Shown: piece after piece, positions 18,756 to 27,675 of the stretch
Position numbering within the stretch: position 1 is the first letter of the stretch
How the letters are laid out: each line of letters opens with the position of its first letter
Assembly: GCA_965249175.1 (NCBI GenBank)
Contig: OZ252227.1
Span: forward strand, 4,340,001 to 4,404,000
Direction: 5' to 3'
Length of the DNA: 64,000 nt
From: CAZYFH01 sp965249175
Lineage (GTDB): Bacteria; Acidobacteriota; Vicinamibacteria; Vicinamibacterales; UBA8438
Position numbers and translations under genes: made by a program
The notes under the pieces: generated by a model
Told to the model about the DNA's origin: nothing
The model's database searches: none
What the model saw: the letters and a program-made list of their open reading frames with translations, nothing else

Positions 18756-20622
18756 GGGGTTGCTCCCTCCTCCTCGGGCGCCGCGAGATCCTGGACGCCG
18801 TCGACGGTGAACAGGCGCGCCCGCACCCGCCGCGTCCGTGGCGCCGCCGGCAACAGCACCAGCTGCGACAAGGCGATCACCGCCGCGATGACGCCGTCAA
18901 TCCGCTTCGTCCGCGACGGCTTTTCGAGCCAGAGATTCTCGTAGCGGTCCCGCTTGGGCTCCGCGTTCGACACACACCAGCTCAGCACCGGATTGCCGGC
19001 ATGCCGGATGCGCCGCAGCCGCACGAGCGCCTCGAACAGCTTGAAGCTCTCCGACAGTCCTCGTCCTTGCTTCACCTCGGCCACCGTCTGCCGCCCCTTG
19101 TCCCGAAGCTGCACCGCGAACTGGGTCGCGTTGTGCGGGTCGTAGCCGATCCGCTGGGGGCGGTACGCCGGCACGATCTCCGCCATGACCTGCTCGTAGA
19201 TGAGGTCGTGGTCGATCACCGGCCCCGGCGTCGCACGCAGATGCGTGTCGGCGTGCCAGCGGTCGAACGGGATCTGCTCTGTCCGCACCCGCTCGAGCAT
19301 CGTGTCCGTGGGGAGCCAGAAGAACGGCACCAGCTCGACGCAGAAGTTGATATTGAGGGACCGCGTCACCTCCTGTCCGTCGACCACATCGGTCAGCTCG
19401 ACGTCATCCGCCGCCCGGTCGTCATCGACGCGGAGCGCCACGACGCCCGCGGTCAGGTCGAGCTTCTCCGACATATCGAAGCCCAACGCACACGCCTGGC
19501 CCGTGTTCGTCGCGGCCACCGCCGGCACCCGGCAGGCATCCCAGCGGTCGGTCGGGATCCAGACCGTGTGCGCTTGCGTCCACTGGCAGAAGCTCAGCCG
19601 CTTCGTACGGGCTTGCACCTCCGGCCGGTCGATGGCCTCGTCGACCAGGGCCTGCATCTGGTCGGCCATGATCGTGACCCCGAGCGACGGCTGCACCTTC
19701 ACCCACACCGTCGGGTCCGTCCACGTATCGCAGTCCGGACAGCCGTCGTTGGGCTGGCTCGCCCCCTCCGACCGGCACTTCGCGCACGGGTCGAGCTGGC
19801 AGATGTAGCCAAACCACCGATCGGCGGCCGGGCCCGTCACCGTGCCCTCAAGCACCTTCGCGGAGTAGTCGTGATGCTCCCAGCAGACCGACGTCTTGTC
19901 GTGGCCGGCGTTCGTGATCTCCAGGAGCATCGGGTTCTCGCGGCCCTTGAAGCCCAGCCGCATCTTCTCGGGGATGACCGAACTGGGATGCTCGTGCAGC
20001 TCGTCGACAATCGCCATGTACGGGCGCTTGTTGTCCAGCGACCGGCCCTCCGCCGAGAGGGGACGGAAGTACGACCCCCGGGAGACCCACGCGATGTTGC
20101 GTGCGCCGATCTCCAGGACGGCGCTCAGCTCGTCCGACCGCTCCGCCATCTTCTTGGCGAAGTCATACAGATAGAACGCCTGCGCCCCGGTCACCCCGAG
20201 CGAGTAGATCTCCGCCGACCGCTCGTCCTTCCCGACCAGGCCGTAGAGCCCGTAGCCGGCCGCCATAGGCGTCTTGCCGGTGCCCTTCGAGGTCTCCACA
20301 TAGCAGGTCTGAACCGCTGCTGCCCGTCCTCCGTGACCCAGCCCTCGAGGGACCCGAGGATGAACTGCTGCCACGCGAGCAGATCGAACGATCGCCCGTC
20401 GTCGTGGGTCAGGAAGTCGCTGAAGAACCTGAAGCAGTCACCCGCCCGCGTGGGCCGGAACGCATACGGGAAGCCGGGGGTCTGCTGGCGCACCAGATCG
20501 TCCATGTGGCGATCACACGCGAGCCGCACCAACCGGCCGGCGAGGATTGTCCGCGCGCGGACCCGCCGGGCGTACGTCGTCACCGGGTCCCGGCTGCGAC
20601 CGTTAGTGAGCCGTCTTGCCAT
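18752..20622 (-). pseudogene. phage terminase large subunit (frameshifted)
   Basis: The N-terminus comes from ATG 20622 (MARRLTNGRSRDPVTTYA), overlapping the small-subunit gene by 20 bases. It runs to WVTEDGQQRFR, loses one base near 20310, and continues as CYVETSKGTGKTPMAAGYGL (Walker A). The motor also shows AIVDELHEHP (Walker B). A nuclease-like C-terminal domain follows, with GFDMSEKLDL and IGYDPHN. Combined length is ~620 aa, usual for Terminase_1-type (YmfN-like) enzymes that package DNA into HK97-like heads. The deletion separates the N-terminal adaptor from the ATPase. Confidence 0.85.
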
Positions 20623-21157
20623 CCAGGAAGGTCTCCAGCTTCGACTTCGTTGGGGTGGCGCCACCCGACCCCCGCACCCGCGTCCGCGACCCGGGCGTCT
20701 GCCCGAGCTCCACGAGATACTGCCGAATCGCCATCCGCTGTTGGCGCAAGTCCCGGGTGCTCTTGTTCACCAGATACCGGAGTTCCACGATCTGTTTGAT
20801 GGCCTGCACCAGCTCCGAGCCGTCCAACCGGGTCACCTGCTTCTTGAGCACGGTGCTCAGCTTGCGGTTCTCGGCCAGGTCGGACTGCAGTGCCTCCGTC
20901 TCAGCAAACAAGTGTGCATACTGATACAGCACGGCATCGTCAACGACCGCGAGCGTCCCCGACTCCTCAAGCCGTGCCACCATCCGATTCCACTCGGCCT
21001 TGGCGTCGCCTCTGAGCAGCTTGGGCGGCGTCGGCGTGCCCTTCGGCGGGTCCAGTGTCGCCTGACGCGCGTGCCGGTGCTTCCGAAACGTCCCCGTCAC
21101 GAGGTGCATCGTGTCGGACTTCTTGTTCCGTCCGCCCGAGTTCTTCGTGCCAGGCAT
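20603..21157 (-). CDS. phage terminase small subunit, P27 family
   Basis: The 184-aa product shows P27-type features: an N-terminal basic tail (GGRNKKSD), PPKLLRGDAKAEWNRMVARL, VDDAVLYQYAHLFAE and a C-terminal segment around LRQQRMAIRQYLVELG. It binds the packaging start site and recruits the large subunit, whose start codon lies within its last codons. The frame is intact. Confidence 0.8.
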   Translation of the reverse strand: MPGTKNSGGRNKKSDTMHLVTGTFRKHRHARQATLDPPKGTPTPPKLLRGDAKAEWNRMVARLEESGTLAVVDDAVLYQYAHLFAETEALQSDLAENRKLSTVLKKQVTRLDGSELVQAIKQIVELRYLVNKSTRDLRQQRMAIRQYLVELGQTPGSRTRVRGSGGATPTKSKLETFLDGKTAH

Positions 21158-21299
21158 CAGTCCAGAAAACCCGCCATTAGGAAAAATTCATTTGCTGGCC
21201 GTGTGTGCGTGAACCCAGGGCGCGGTCTCCGAAGGTACTAGCTGGTAAGATGCGGCCCCCTCTACCGTGGCACCACACAACTCACCGGCTCGTCGTTGG

Positions 21300-21704
21300 T
21301 CATACCCGTTGCTCCTGCTGCGTCTTTCGGTTGTGACAGGACGGACACAGCCAACCCACTCGAAACGGATCGCACACGACGCGTCGTTCGGCTCGCTCCT
21401 CGAGTCGCAGCGGTGGGTCGTGATCCAGGTGGAGCTGCCGCTCGTTCAGCACGCCGCGGGCTCGACACCGGCTCGCCGTCATGCGAGGACCACCAGGCAA
21501 CGCCGCCCCGCACACCACGGCGATCCCCTGGCGAGTCATGCGATGGCGCATCTGCTTGCGGAAGCGACGCCAGCCCGCGCCATAGCCCCGACTCGCTGAG
21601 CCGCGACGCTGATCGACCTGACGCGCATGGGCGGCGCAGCGCCCCGCGGTCACCAGTGCAGGACAGCCAGGAGCGGGGCACGGGCGCAGCAGGGCGCTAG
21701 GCAT
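21300..21704 (-). CDS. phage HNH endonuclease
   Basis: The 134-aa product begins MPSALLRPCPAPGCPALV. It carries a Cys-rich N-terminus (CPAPGCPALVTAGRC), a GYGAGWRRFRKQM helix and an HNH core LHLDHDPPLRL with CPSCHNRKTQ. Small HNH proteins next to terminase are needed for cohesive-end packaging in HK97-like phages. The gap 21158-21299 holds no gene. Confidence 0.8.
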   Translation of the reverse strand: MPSALLRPCPAPGCPALVTAGRCAAHARQVDQRRGSASRGYGAGWRRFRKQMRHRMTRQGIAVVCGAALPGGPRMTASRCRARGVLNERQLHLDHDPPLRLEERAERRVVCDPFRVGWLCPSCHNRKTQQEQRV

Positions 21705-21730
21705 GCACTTGTGTCTCTTGTCTCACACAC

Positions 21731-21776
21731 AAAGAAAAAGCCCGGCACCCACCTGCTCCAGGAGGATGCCGGGCTT
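21731..21776 (-). terminator. strong rho-independent terminator (minus strand)
   Basis: A perfect 10-bp stem AAGCCCGGCA / TGCCGGGCTT encloses a smaller CCT-AGG hairpin and is followed on the minus strand by TTTTTCTTTG. It lies upstream of the HNH gene, so it would end an early-phage transcript arriving from the right. It marks the original early/late boundary. Confidence 0.7.
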
Positions 21777-21914
21777 CACCACTTCCGCCGGCGGGAACAC
21801 GTATGCAGTTGACCTACGGACTAGGTTAGCACCGATCCTCCGGCCATGTTCACCCAAGCCGCGCCGGTGGGCGGCTCACTCACTCCTGATCCTAGGGAAG
21901 CGGGGATCTGGGAC
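21777..21914. other. non-coding end of phage block B
   Basis: I see no gene here. CTGGGAC at the right edge is repeated after the insertion sequence that follows. Confidence 0.4.
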
Positions 21915-23343
21915 GAGTCAAGCCCATTCTTAGTTGAAACTCTCCACGGCTCCCGATGGCTTACGCGGCCTGCTTCTTCGACGTCGTCGTGTCGATCTTC
22001 AGTTCTCGCTTCAATGCGGCCCGAAGCGTGGGAAGGTGGCGGTAGCCCCTCACCCTTCGTAAGCGCGGTTCGATGTCCAGGAGGGCGGTCGCCAGCCAGC
22101 GGTGGCGTTGGCTCGAGCTCTGCCAGTGATCTACCTTCGCGCAGCGTTCCTCGACCAGCGCATTGACCGACTCCAGACAGTTCGTCGTCTTCAGCGACCG
22201 GCCCAGCACTCCGTACACGCCCAATCGATGTAACGTCAGGGTTTCGTCCAGGCCTTCCGCCAAGCTGTCAGCCGCCGACTGGTTCCGCTCGTCCAACTCG
22301 CCGTGGAGCGTCTCGAGCGCACCGAGGGCCTCGTCGTAGTCCGGCCGGTTGTACGCTCGCTGGAGACGCTGACGCCACACCGCCTGCTCGGGCTTGGCCA
22401 GGTAGCTCACCACGTTCTCGCGCTTGTGCCACTGGCACCGTTGGACCAGGGCCCGGCCCCGGAAGGCCTTCCGGACGGCCGTGCGGAGCCCCTTGCCGCC
22501 ATCGAGGATGACCAGCACACCCTGGGAGAGGTCGAGGCCCCGCTCGACCAACGACCGCAGGAACGGTGTGAGCACCGTCGCGTTCTCCGTGTCCGTTTCG
22601 ACGAAGCCCAGGAAGCGTTTCTCCCCAGACAGCGTGATGCCTAGCGCGATGACCATCGTCGCGTCAGCGAACGTCTTGCCGTCCAGGAACACGGCCACCA
22701 CGTCCTCATCGGATAGGTCCCGCTCCTGGAACGCCCGTAGCTGCGCCGCGCTGGCCTGGATGAACCCCCGGGACACCGTCGAACTCGACAGCCCGATCGC
22801 CCCGGGAATCGCCGCCGCGGCCGCCGCGTAGTTGCGGCACGAGATCCCGTAGAGCACCCGTCGCAGCAGCGCGTCGTCCACCTCGCGGTCGTCATGCAAC
22901 GCCGCATACGACCGCAGCGGAATCTCGCTCCCTGCGAGGCGACGAATCCGGGGCACGCGAATCGGCACGCGCTGCCCCGCGAGACCCACCGTCCCAGGGT
23001 TACTGCCGTGACGGCGTCCACCGACCGACGCGTCCTTCCGGACGTAGCGCTCGCTCGCCAGCGCCGTCACCTCCTGGTCGAGCAACTCCTGCACATGCAT
23101 CAGGCCCAGGGGCACCAGCGAGCGGATCAGCTCCACCTTCGCGTCCAGCTCCAGATCCGCGTAGGCCTCGCGGTGAATGATGTTGACCGAGCCCAGCTTG
23201 CGAACTTTCTTGCGCTTCCTGACAGCACGTAGGCCACTCATCGTGGCTCCTCTCTCTCGTGGGGTGATGTCCGTCTTTTGCAACGTCATCACACCACAGG
23301 GTCTGGAGCCGTTTCAATGTTCAACTAAGATTAGCTCACCCTC
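21915..23343 (-). mobile_element. IS256-family element, copy 1
   Basis: This 1429-bp element has imperfect ~25-bp terminal inverted repeats sharing TCTTAGTTGAAA. The flanks share CTGGGAC, a 7-bp direct repeat where copies 2 and 3 have 8 bp, which suggests one base of the original duplication has decayed. The same 1429-bp element occurs at 47599-49027 and 50802-52230. Confidence 0.85.
21961..23241 (-). CDS. IS256-family transposase (copy 1)
   Basis: The 426-aa product is counted from the ATG behind GAGAGGAG (MSGLRAVRKRKKVRK); an upstream ATG would add 17 residues. It has the Mutator/IS256 DDE fold: VVAVFLDGKTF (first Asp), GVLVILDGGKGL (second Asp), then RAYNRPDYDEALGALETLH and TTNCLESVNALVEER (Glu in the C-terminal helix). 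It differs from copy 2 by a Pro for His in YLAKPEQ and is otherwise intact. Confidence 0.9.
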   Translation of the reverse strand: MSGLRAVRKRKKVRKLGSVNIIHREAYADLELDAKVELIRSLVPLGLMHVQELLDQEVTALASERYVRKDASVGGRRHGSNPGTVGLAGQRVPIRVPRIRRLAGSEIPLRSYAALHDDREVDDALLRRVLYGISCRNYAAAAAAIPGAIGLSSSTVSRGFIQASAAQLRAFQERDLSDEDVVAVFLDGKTFADATMVIALGITLSGEKRFLGFVETDTENATVLTPFLRSLVERGLDLSQGVLVILDGGKGLRTAVRKAFRGRALVQRCQWHKRENVVSYLAKPEQAVWRQRLQRAYNRPDYDEALGALETLHGELDERNQSAADSLAEGLDETLTLHRLGVYGVLGRSLKTTNCLESVNALVEERCAKVDHWQSSSQRHRWLATALLDIEPRLRRVRGYRHLPTLRAALKRELKIDTTTSKKQAA

Positions 23344-23630
23344 CTGGGACCACGCCGGCCAAAGCCGGATAAGGCGAGCAGGCTGCCGAACCGAACGTGA
23401 GGGCTCGCGCCGCAGCCACCGTAGACACCGCGACACCCTCTCATTCGCTCAACACGCACACGCCGGATCATCCAATTGAACGGTCTCACTCGCCCCACTG
23501 GCTCGTCGACCTCGCCGCTCCGAACCGACACTGGTCTACCAAACGTGGGCCCGATTTTCATGCCGTTTCGCGAGCTGTATCTCTGAGGAGCATTTTGTCG
23601 TGCACAGCACTCAGCCACGTGCGTTCGAAC
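23344..23630. other. no gene recognised
   Basis: Short arginine/histidine-rich open frames on both strands are not supported by motifs or ribosome sites. It separates IS256 copy 1 from a kinase 3' remnant. Confidence 0.35.
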
Positions 23631-23795
23631 TCAGTTGATCGGCACCCGCTCCAACAGCTCTTGCGTCCAGTTGAGGAGGACGTTGAGTTGCGCGTATCCG
23701 GCCAGATCCGTTCCTTCTGCTCCTGAGTCCGACACAGCCGTGTTCGTGATCACGAGCATCCGTTGACCAGCAGCTCGCACCCTGGGGGACATCGG
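23631..23795 (-). pseudogene. 3' end of a kinase-propeller gene
   Basis: The last ~50 codons on the minus strand read VRAAGQRMLVITNTAVSDSG, then NVLLNWTQELLERVPIN and stop. This is the characteristic C-terminus of kinase-TolB proteins (compare VILNWVEELKQRVPVP at 3152). Everything upstream is missing. It lies back to back with the glycan cassette starting at 23948. Confidence 0.65.
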
Positions 23796-23947
23796 GAGCG
23801 GTCAAGCGGTCGCGGGCGTTTCGGCGCGCGGCCACACGAACGACGCCGACTCCGCCGTTTCGCCCAGTCAGTGCCGATCGGGTCGTGATGCTAGGGCATG
23901 CCCCGACTCGCATAGTGGCACAGCGGCTTGACGTAGAATCGACGCGC

Positions 23948-24718
23948 ATGGACGCGCTGTTACAAGAGACCCATGAGGCGGAGCGACGACATTTCTGGTT
24001 CCGCGGGCTCCGAGGATTCGCGCGTCCGCTGCTGGCTTACGCCACGTCCGGTGTCGGGGCCGCGCGCTTGCTTGATGCTGGGTGCGGCACAGGTGCCAAC
24101 CTCGCGTTGCTGTCGGATTTCGGTGACGCCTACGGATTCGATCTCACGCTGTCAGGTCTGACACGGGGGTTCGCGGACGGCACGCGGCGTCTAGCGTGCG
24201 CCACGGCGCAGTCGGTGCCGTTTGCCGACGCGACCTTTGACGTCGTGACCTCGTTTGACGTCCTGTATTGCCTGGACGAACTGGATGAAGGCGCGGCCGT
24301 TGCAGAAATGTTCCGCCTGCTTCGGCCAGGCGGCGCGGCGATCATCAATGTGCCGGCGTTTGCGGCACTACGGGGCGAACACTCGGTGTTCGGTGGCGAA
24401 CTCCGCCGCTACACGCGTCCGCGTCTGCGCAGGGCACTCGAGCTAGCTGGTTTCCGCGTGGAGCGCATGACCTGCACCAACGCTTGCATCTTTCTTCCAC
24501 TGCTCGCCCTGCGCACCTGGCAGCGGCTCCGCGGACTGCCCGTGCGCGCCGCGGCGCGCAGCGATTTCGGGCGACCGCCTGCGCTCGTCAACGCCGTTCT
24601 GTCCGCCGTCCTGATCGCCGAAGCGCGTGTGGTCCGGTGGGTGGATCTGCCGTTGGGGAGTTCGATACTCTGTCTGGCGAGAAAGCCACGACCGGCTGGC
24701 ATGGCCGAAGCCGCATGA
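23948..24718 (+). CDS. SAM-dependent methyltransferase
   Basis: The start at 23948 (MDALLQETHEAERRHFWF) fits the family; an upstream in-frame ATG is less likely. The 256-aa class I fold has LLDAGCGTGANL (SAM loop), AQSVPFADATFDVVTSFDVL and LRPGGAAIINVPA. The N-terminal ERRHFWF motif is common in methyltransferases of glycan and lipid clusters. Its stop overlaps the start of the next gene (ATGA). It opens a four-gene operon for making or transferring a modified sugar or lipid-linked glycan. The acceptor is unknown. Confidence 0.8.
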   Translation: MDALLQETHEAERRHFWFRGLRGFARPLLAYATSGVGAARLLDAGCGTGANLALLSDFGDAYGFDLTLSGLTRGFADGTRRLACATAQSVPFADATFDVVTSFDVLYCLDELDEGAAVAEMFRLLRPGGAAIINVPAFAALRGEHSVFGGELRRYTRPRLRRALELAGFRVERMTCTNACIFLPLLALRTWQRLRGLPVRAAARSDFGRPPALVNAVLSAVLIAEARVVRWVDLPLGSSILCLARKPRPAGMAEAA

Positions 24719-25551
24719 GCCCGCCGCCCGCCCACGCCAACGCTCCTGGTTTGAGCGTGTTCTTCCCTGCGTACAACGACGGTGGAACGATCGCCAGCAT
24801 GGTCGTCGGTGCCGACCTCGCCGTGCGCCGGCTCACCGCCGACTACGAGATCATCGTCGTCGATGACGGCAGTACCGACGCGACCGCCGAGGTCCTCGAG
24901 GATCTCGCGCGCGTCTATCCTCGCCTTCGCGTCGTCACGCACCCGGCGAACCGCGGCTACGGGGCTGCGCTGCGGACCGGATTCGCGGCGGCCACCAAAC
25001 CCCTCGTGTTTTACACCGACGGCGACGCCCAATACGACCCTCGCGAGATGGCGCGGCTGTGGCCGCGACTCGAGGACGGCATCGACGTTGTCAACGGCTA
25101 CAAGATCAGCCGGTCCGATCCCCTCCATCGCATCGTGATCGGGCGCCTCTTTCACTACCTGGTCAAGACGCTGTTCGGCCTGAGACTGCGCGATGTCGAT
25201 TGCGACTTTCGGTTGTTGCGGCGCGCTGTATTCGACAGAGTGGTGCTGGAGAAAAGCAGCGGTGTCATCTGTCTGGAGATGATGAAGAAGATCCAGGACG
25301 CCGGGTTTCGGATCTCCGAGGTGCCGGTCCATCACTACCATCGGGCCTACGGGACGTCGCAGTTCTTCAACGTCCGACGCGTCGTCCGGATGGCGGTCGA
25401 TGTTGTGCGGCTGTGGGTGGCGCTGGTCGTTCGGCAGGAGCGCCGCCTCGCGCAGCGGTCCCGAGCGGCGCTGTCGACGGCCGGGGAAGGAGGGCGACTT
25501 CCGCCACGGCATCCGATTGCCTCGAACACGACGAGAAGCACCGATGAGTGA
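24715..25551 (+). CDS. family 2 glycosyltransferase
   Basis: The 278-aa product begins MSPPPAHANAPGLSVFFPAY. It has a GT-A fold with IIVVDDGSTDATAEVL, the DxD-like YTDGDAQYDPREM, and the VNGYKISRSDPLHR to FRLLRRAVFDRV segment of polyprenyl-phosphate (dolichol-phosphate mannose-like) transferases. No strong membrane helices are seen, so a cytoplasmic-face enzyme is likely. It is coupled by overlaps to the methyltransferase (4 bases) and the SDR gene (8 bases). Confidence 0.85.
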   Translation: MSPPPAHANAPGLSVFFPAYNDGGTIASMVVGADLAVRRLTADYEIIVVDDGSTDATAEVLEDLARVYPRLRVVTHPANRGYGAALRTGFAAATKPLVFYTDGDAQYDPREMARLWPRLEDGIDVVNGYKISRSDPLHRIVIGRLFHYLVKTLFGLRLRDVDCDFRLLRRAVFDRVVLEKSSGVICLEMMKKIQDAGFRISEVPVHHYHRAYGTSQFFNVRRVVRMAVDVVRLWVALVVRQERRLAQRSRAALSTAGEGGRLPPRHPIASNTTRSTDE

Positions 25552-26572
25552 ACACTACGGGAACTTCTATCAGGACCGCCCCATTCTCATCACGGGCGGG
25601 CTCGGCTTCATTGGCAGCAACCTCGCGCATCGCCTCGTCGCCCTCAACGCGGATGTGCTGCTGGTCGATTCGCTAATTCCCGACTACGGCGGCAACCTTT
25701 TCAACATTCGCGACATCGCCGATCGCGTGACCGTCAACATCGCGGACGTCCGTGACGAGAGCTCGATGAACTACTTGGTCCGAGACCGTGACGTGATCTT
25801 CAACCTGGCAGGCCAGGTCAGCCACCTCGACAGCATGCGCGACCCGTACACCGATCTCGAGATCAACTGTCGGAGTCAGCTGTCGATCCTCGAAGCGTGT
25901 CGCAAGCACAACCCGGCGACGAAGATCGTCTTCGCCGGGACGCGCCAAGTCTACGGTCGTCCCGACTCTCTGCCGGTGACTGAGGACCATCTCGTCCGGC
26001 CCGTCGACGTGAACGGGATCAACAAGGTCGCAGGCGAGTACTATCATTTGCTCTACAACAACGTGTTCGGCGTCCGCGCCTGCTCGCTACGACTGACCAA
26101 CATCTACGGGCCGCGCCAGCTCATAAGCCACAGCCGGCAGGGGTTCATCGGCTGGTTCATCAGACTGGCGGTCGAGGACCGGCCGATCGAGATCTTCGGC
26201 GACGGGTCGCAACTGCGTGACGTCGTCTACGTCGACGATGCCGCTGAGGCGTTTCTCGCGACTGGCGCGTCTGACCAGTGCAACGGGGAGGTCTACAACG
26301 TCGGCGGCGCGGAACCGATGAGCCTGCGAGATCTCGTAATGGTCCTCTTTGACGTCGCCGGAGCCGGCAGCGTGAGGTATGTGCCCTGGCCCACCGACAA
26401 GAAGACGATAGACGTCGGCAGCGTGTATACCGACTCGACCAAGCTCGCGGATGCGGTCTCCTGGCGCCCGAGAGTCGACCTCCGCGACGGTCTGGCACGA
26501 ACGGTACGTTACTACCGTCAGCATCTCCCCCACTATCTGAGCGACCTCACCGAGGCCCGCGCCACGACATGA
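25544..26572 (+). CDS. NAD-dependent sugar epimerase/dehydratase (extended SDR)
   Basis: The 342-aa product starts MSEHYGNFYQDRPILITG. The Rossmann motif is TGGLGFIGSN, the NAD-ring Asp follows (VLLVDSL), and FNLAGQVSHLDS and SLRLTNIYGPRQ are typical. At the usual YxxxK position the sequence is VNGINKVAGEYYH: the lysine is kept but Asn replaces Tyr. The TRQVYG segment supplies a Thr. It may act on a nucleotide-sugar made for the neighbouring aminotransferase. Confidence 0.8.
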   Translation: MSEHYGNFYQDRPILITGGLGFIGSNLAHRLVALNADVLLVDSLIPDYGGNLFNIRDIADRVTVNIADVRDESSMNYLVRDRDVIFNLAGQVSHLDSMRDPYTDLEINCRSQLSILEACRKHNPATKIVFAGTRQVYGRPDSLPVTEDHLVRPVDVNGINKVAGEYYHLLYNNVFGVRACSLRLTNIYGPRQLISHSRQGFIGWFIRLAVEDRPIEIFGDGSQLRDVVYVDDAAEAFLATGASDQCNGEVYNVGGAEPMSLRDLVMVLFDVAGAGSVRYVPWPTDKKTIDVGSVYTDSTKLADAVSWRPRVDLRDGLARTVRYYRQHLPHYLSDLTEARATT

Positions 26573-27675
26573 CGGCCTTGCGCATCCCCTTCCTGGATCT
26601 CCGCGGGGATGCGGATGCCGAGAGGACCGAAGCGGCCATCCGCCGCGTGATCGACCGTGGGTGGTTCGTGCTCGGCCCGGAGGTGCAGGCGTTCGAGCGC
26701 GAGTTTGCGGAAGCGTCCAGCGTCGCCCACGCCGTCGGCACGGGCAACGGTACCGATGCGATCGCGTTGCTGCTGCGCGGTCTCAGGATCGGCCGCGGTG
26801 ATGAGGTGATCACGAGCCCCTTGTCGGCCGTCTTCACCGCCATCGCCATCATGATGGTCGGCGCGCGCCCAGTGTTTGCCGACGTCGACGCCGGACGCCT
26901 GACGCTCGATCCCGACGCCGTCGACGCCCTCGTCGGCCCGCGCACCGCCGCGATCTTGCCCGTCCATCTGTATGGCCAGCCCGCGGACATGCCGGCGCTC
27001 ATGCGAGTCGCTGAACGACATGGGCTGGTCGTCGTAGAGGACTGCTGCCAGGCGCATCTGGCCACTTGCGCGGGGCGCGCCATCGGAACGTTCGGCGCCG
27101 GGGCGGCGTTCAGCTTCTATCCGACAAAGAACCTCGGGGGGGTTGGCGATGGCGGCGCCGCGTGCACCGGAGACGCGGCGCTGGCCGACCGGCTACGCTG
27201 CCTCCGCAACGGCGGACGGTCAGGCCAGGACGCCCACGAGATCGCCGGCGTCAACTCGCGGTTGGATGAGATTCAGGCGGCGGTGCTCCGCACGCGACTG
27301 GAGCGGCTCCGGACGGCGACATCACGCCGTCGCGTGTTGGCCGGGAGATACCGCGAGCGGCTGGCCGACAGCCCGGTGAGAGTCCCGCCGGAATACGACC
27401 AAGGGCACGTGTATCACCTCTTTCCCGTGCTCACCTCCGAGCGCGACGCGCTGCGTGTGCATCTCGCATCCGCGGGGATCGAGACGCTCATCCACTATGC
27501 CGTTCCGATCACGAGACAGCCGGCCGTCGAACCAGAGGCGCCGGCACCCTGCCCGATCGCGGAAACCGTATGCCGCAGGGTCATCTCCCTCCCACTGCAC
27601 CCCACGCTGTCCGAGCGAGATACCAACACGGTCGCTGCTGCCGTGCGATCGTTCTCTATGGACGCGGCACCGTGA
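26569..27675 (+). CDS. DegT/DnrJ/EryC1 sugar aminotransferase
   Basis: The 368-aa PLP enzyme starts MTALRIPFLDLRGDADAERT, with ATGA overlap to the SDR gene. VGTGNGTDAIALLLRGL, AAILPVHLYGQPADMPAL, VVVEDCCQAHLA and the Schiff-base lysine in SFYPTKNLGGVGDGG identify it. It would transaminate a keto-sugar nucleotide, consistent with an amino-sugar product of this operon. Its 3' end overlaps the convergent GT39-like gene by 20 bases. Confidence 0.9.
   Translation: MTALRIPFLDLRGDADAERTEAAIRRVIDRGWFVLGPEVQAFEREFAEASSVAHAVGTGNGTDAIALLLRGLRIGRGDEVITSPLSAVFTAIAIMMVGARPVFADVDAGRLTLDPDAVDALVGPRTAAILPVHLYGQPADMPALMRVAERHGLVVVEDCCQAHLATCAGRAIGTFGAGAAFSFYPTKNLGGVGDGGAACTGDAALADRLRCLRNGGRSGQDAHEIAGVNSRLDEIQAAVLRTRLERLRTATSRRRVLAGRYRERLADSPVRVPPEYDQGHVYHLFPVLTSERDALRVHLASAGIETLIHYAVPITRQPAVEPEAPAPCPIAETVCRRVISLPLHPTLSERDTNTVAAAVRSFSMDAAP

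Noticed and set aside
19001..21241. 746-aa open frame on the plus strand across the terminase genes
   Set aside because: Arg/His-rich mirror reading of GC-rich coding DNA; the minus strand carries clear terminase motifs.
22303..23232. Several plus-strand frames inside the IS256 copies (repeated at 47987 and 51501)
   Set aside because: They recur only because the element is repeated; all are antisense to the transposase.
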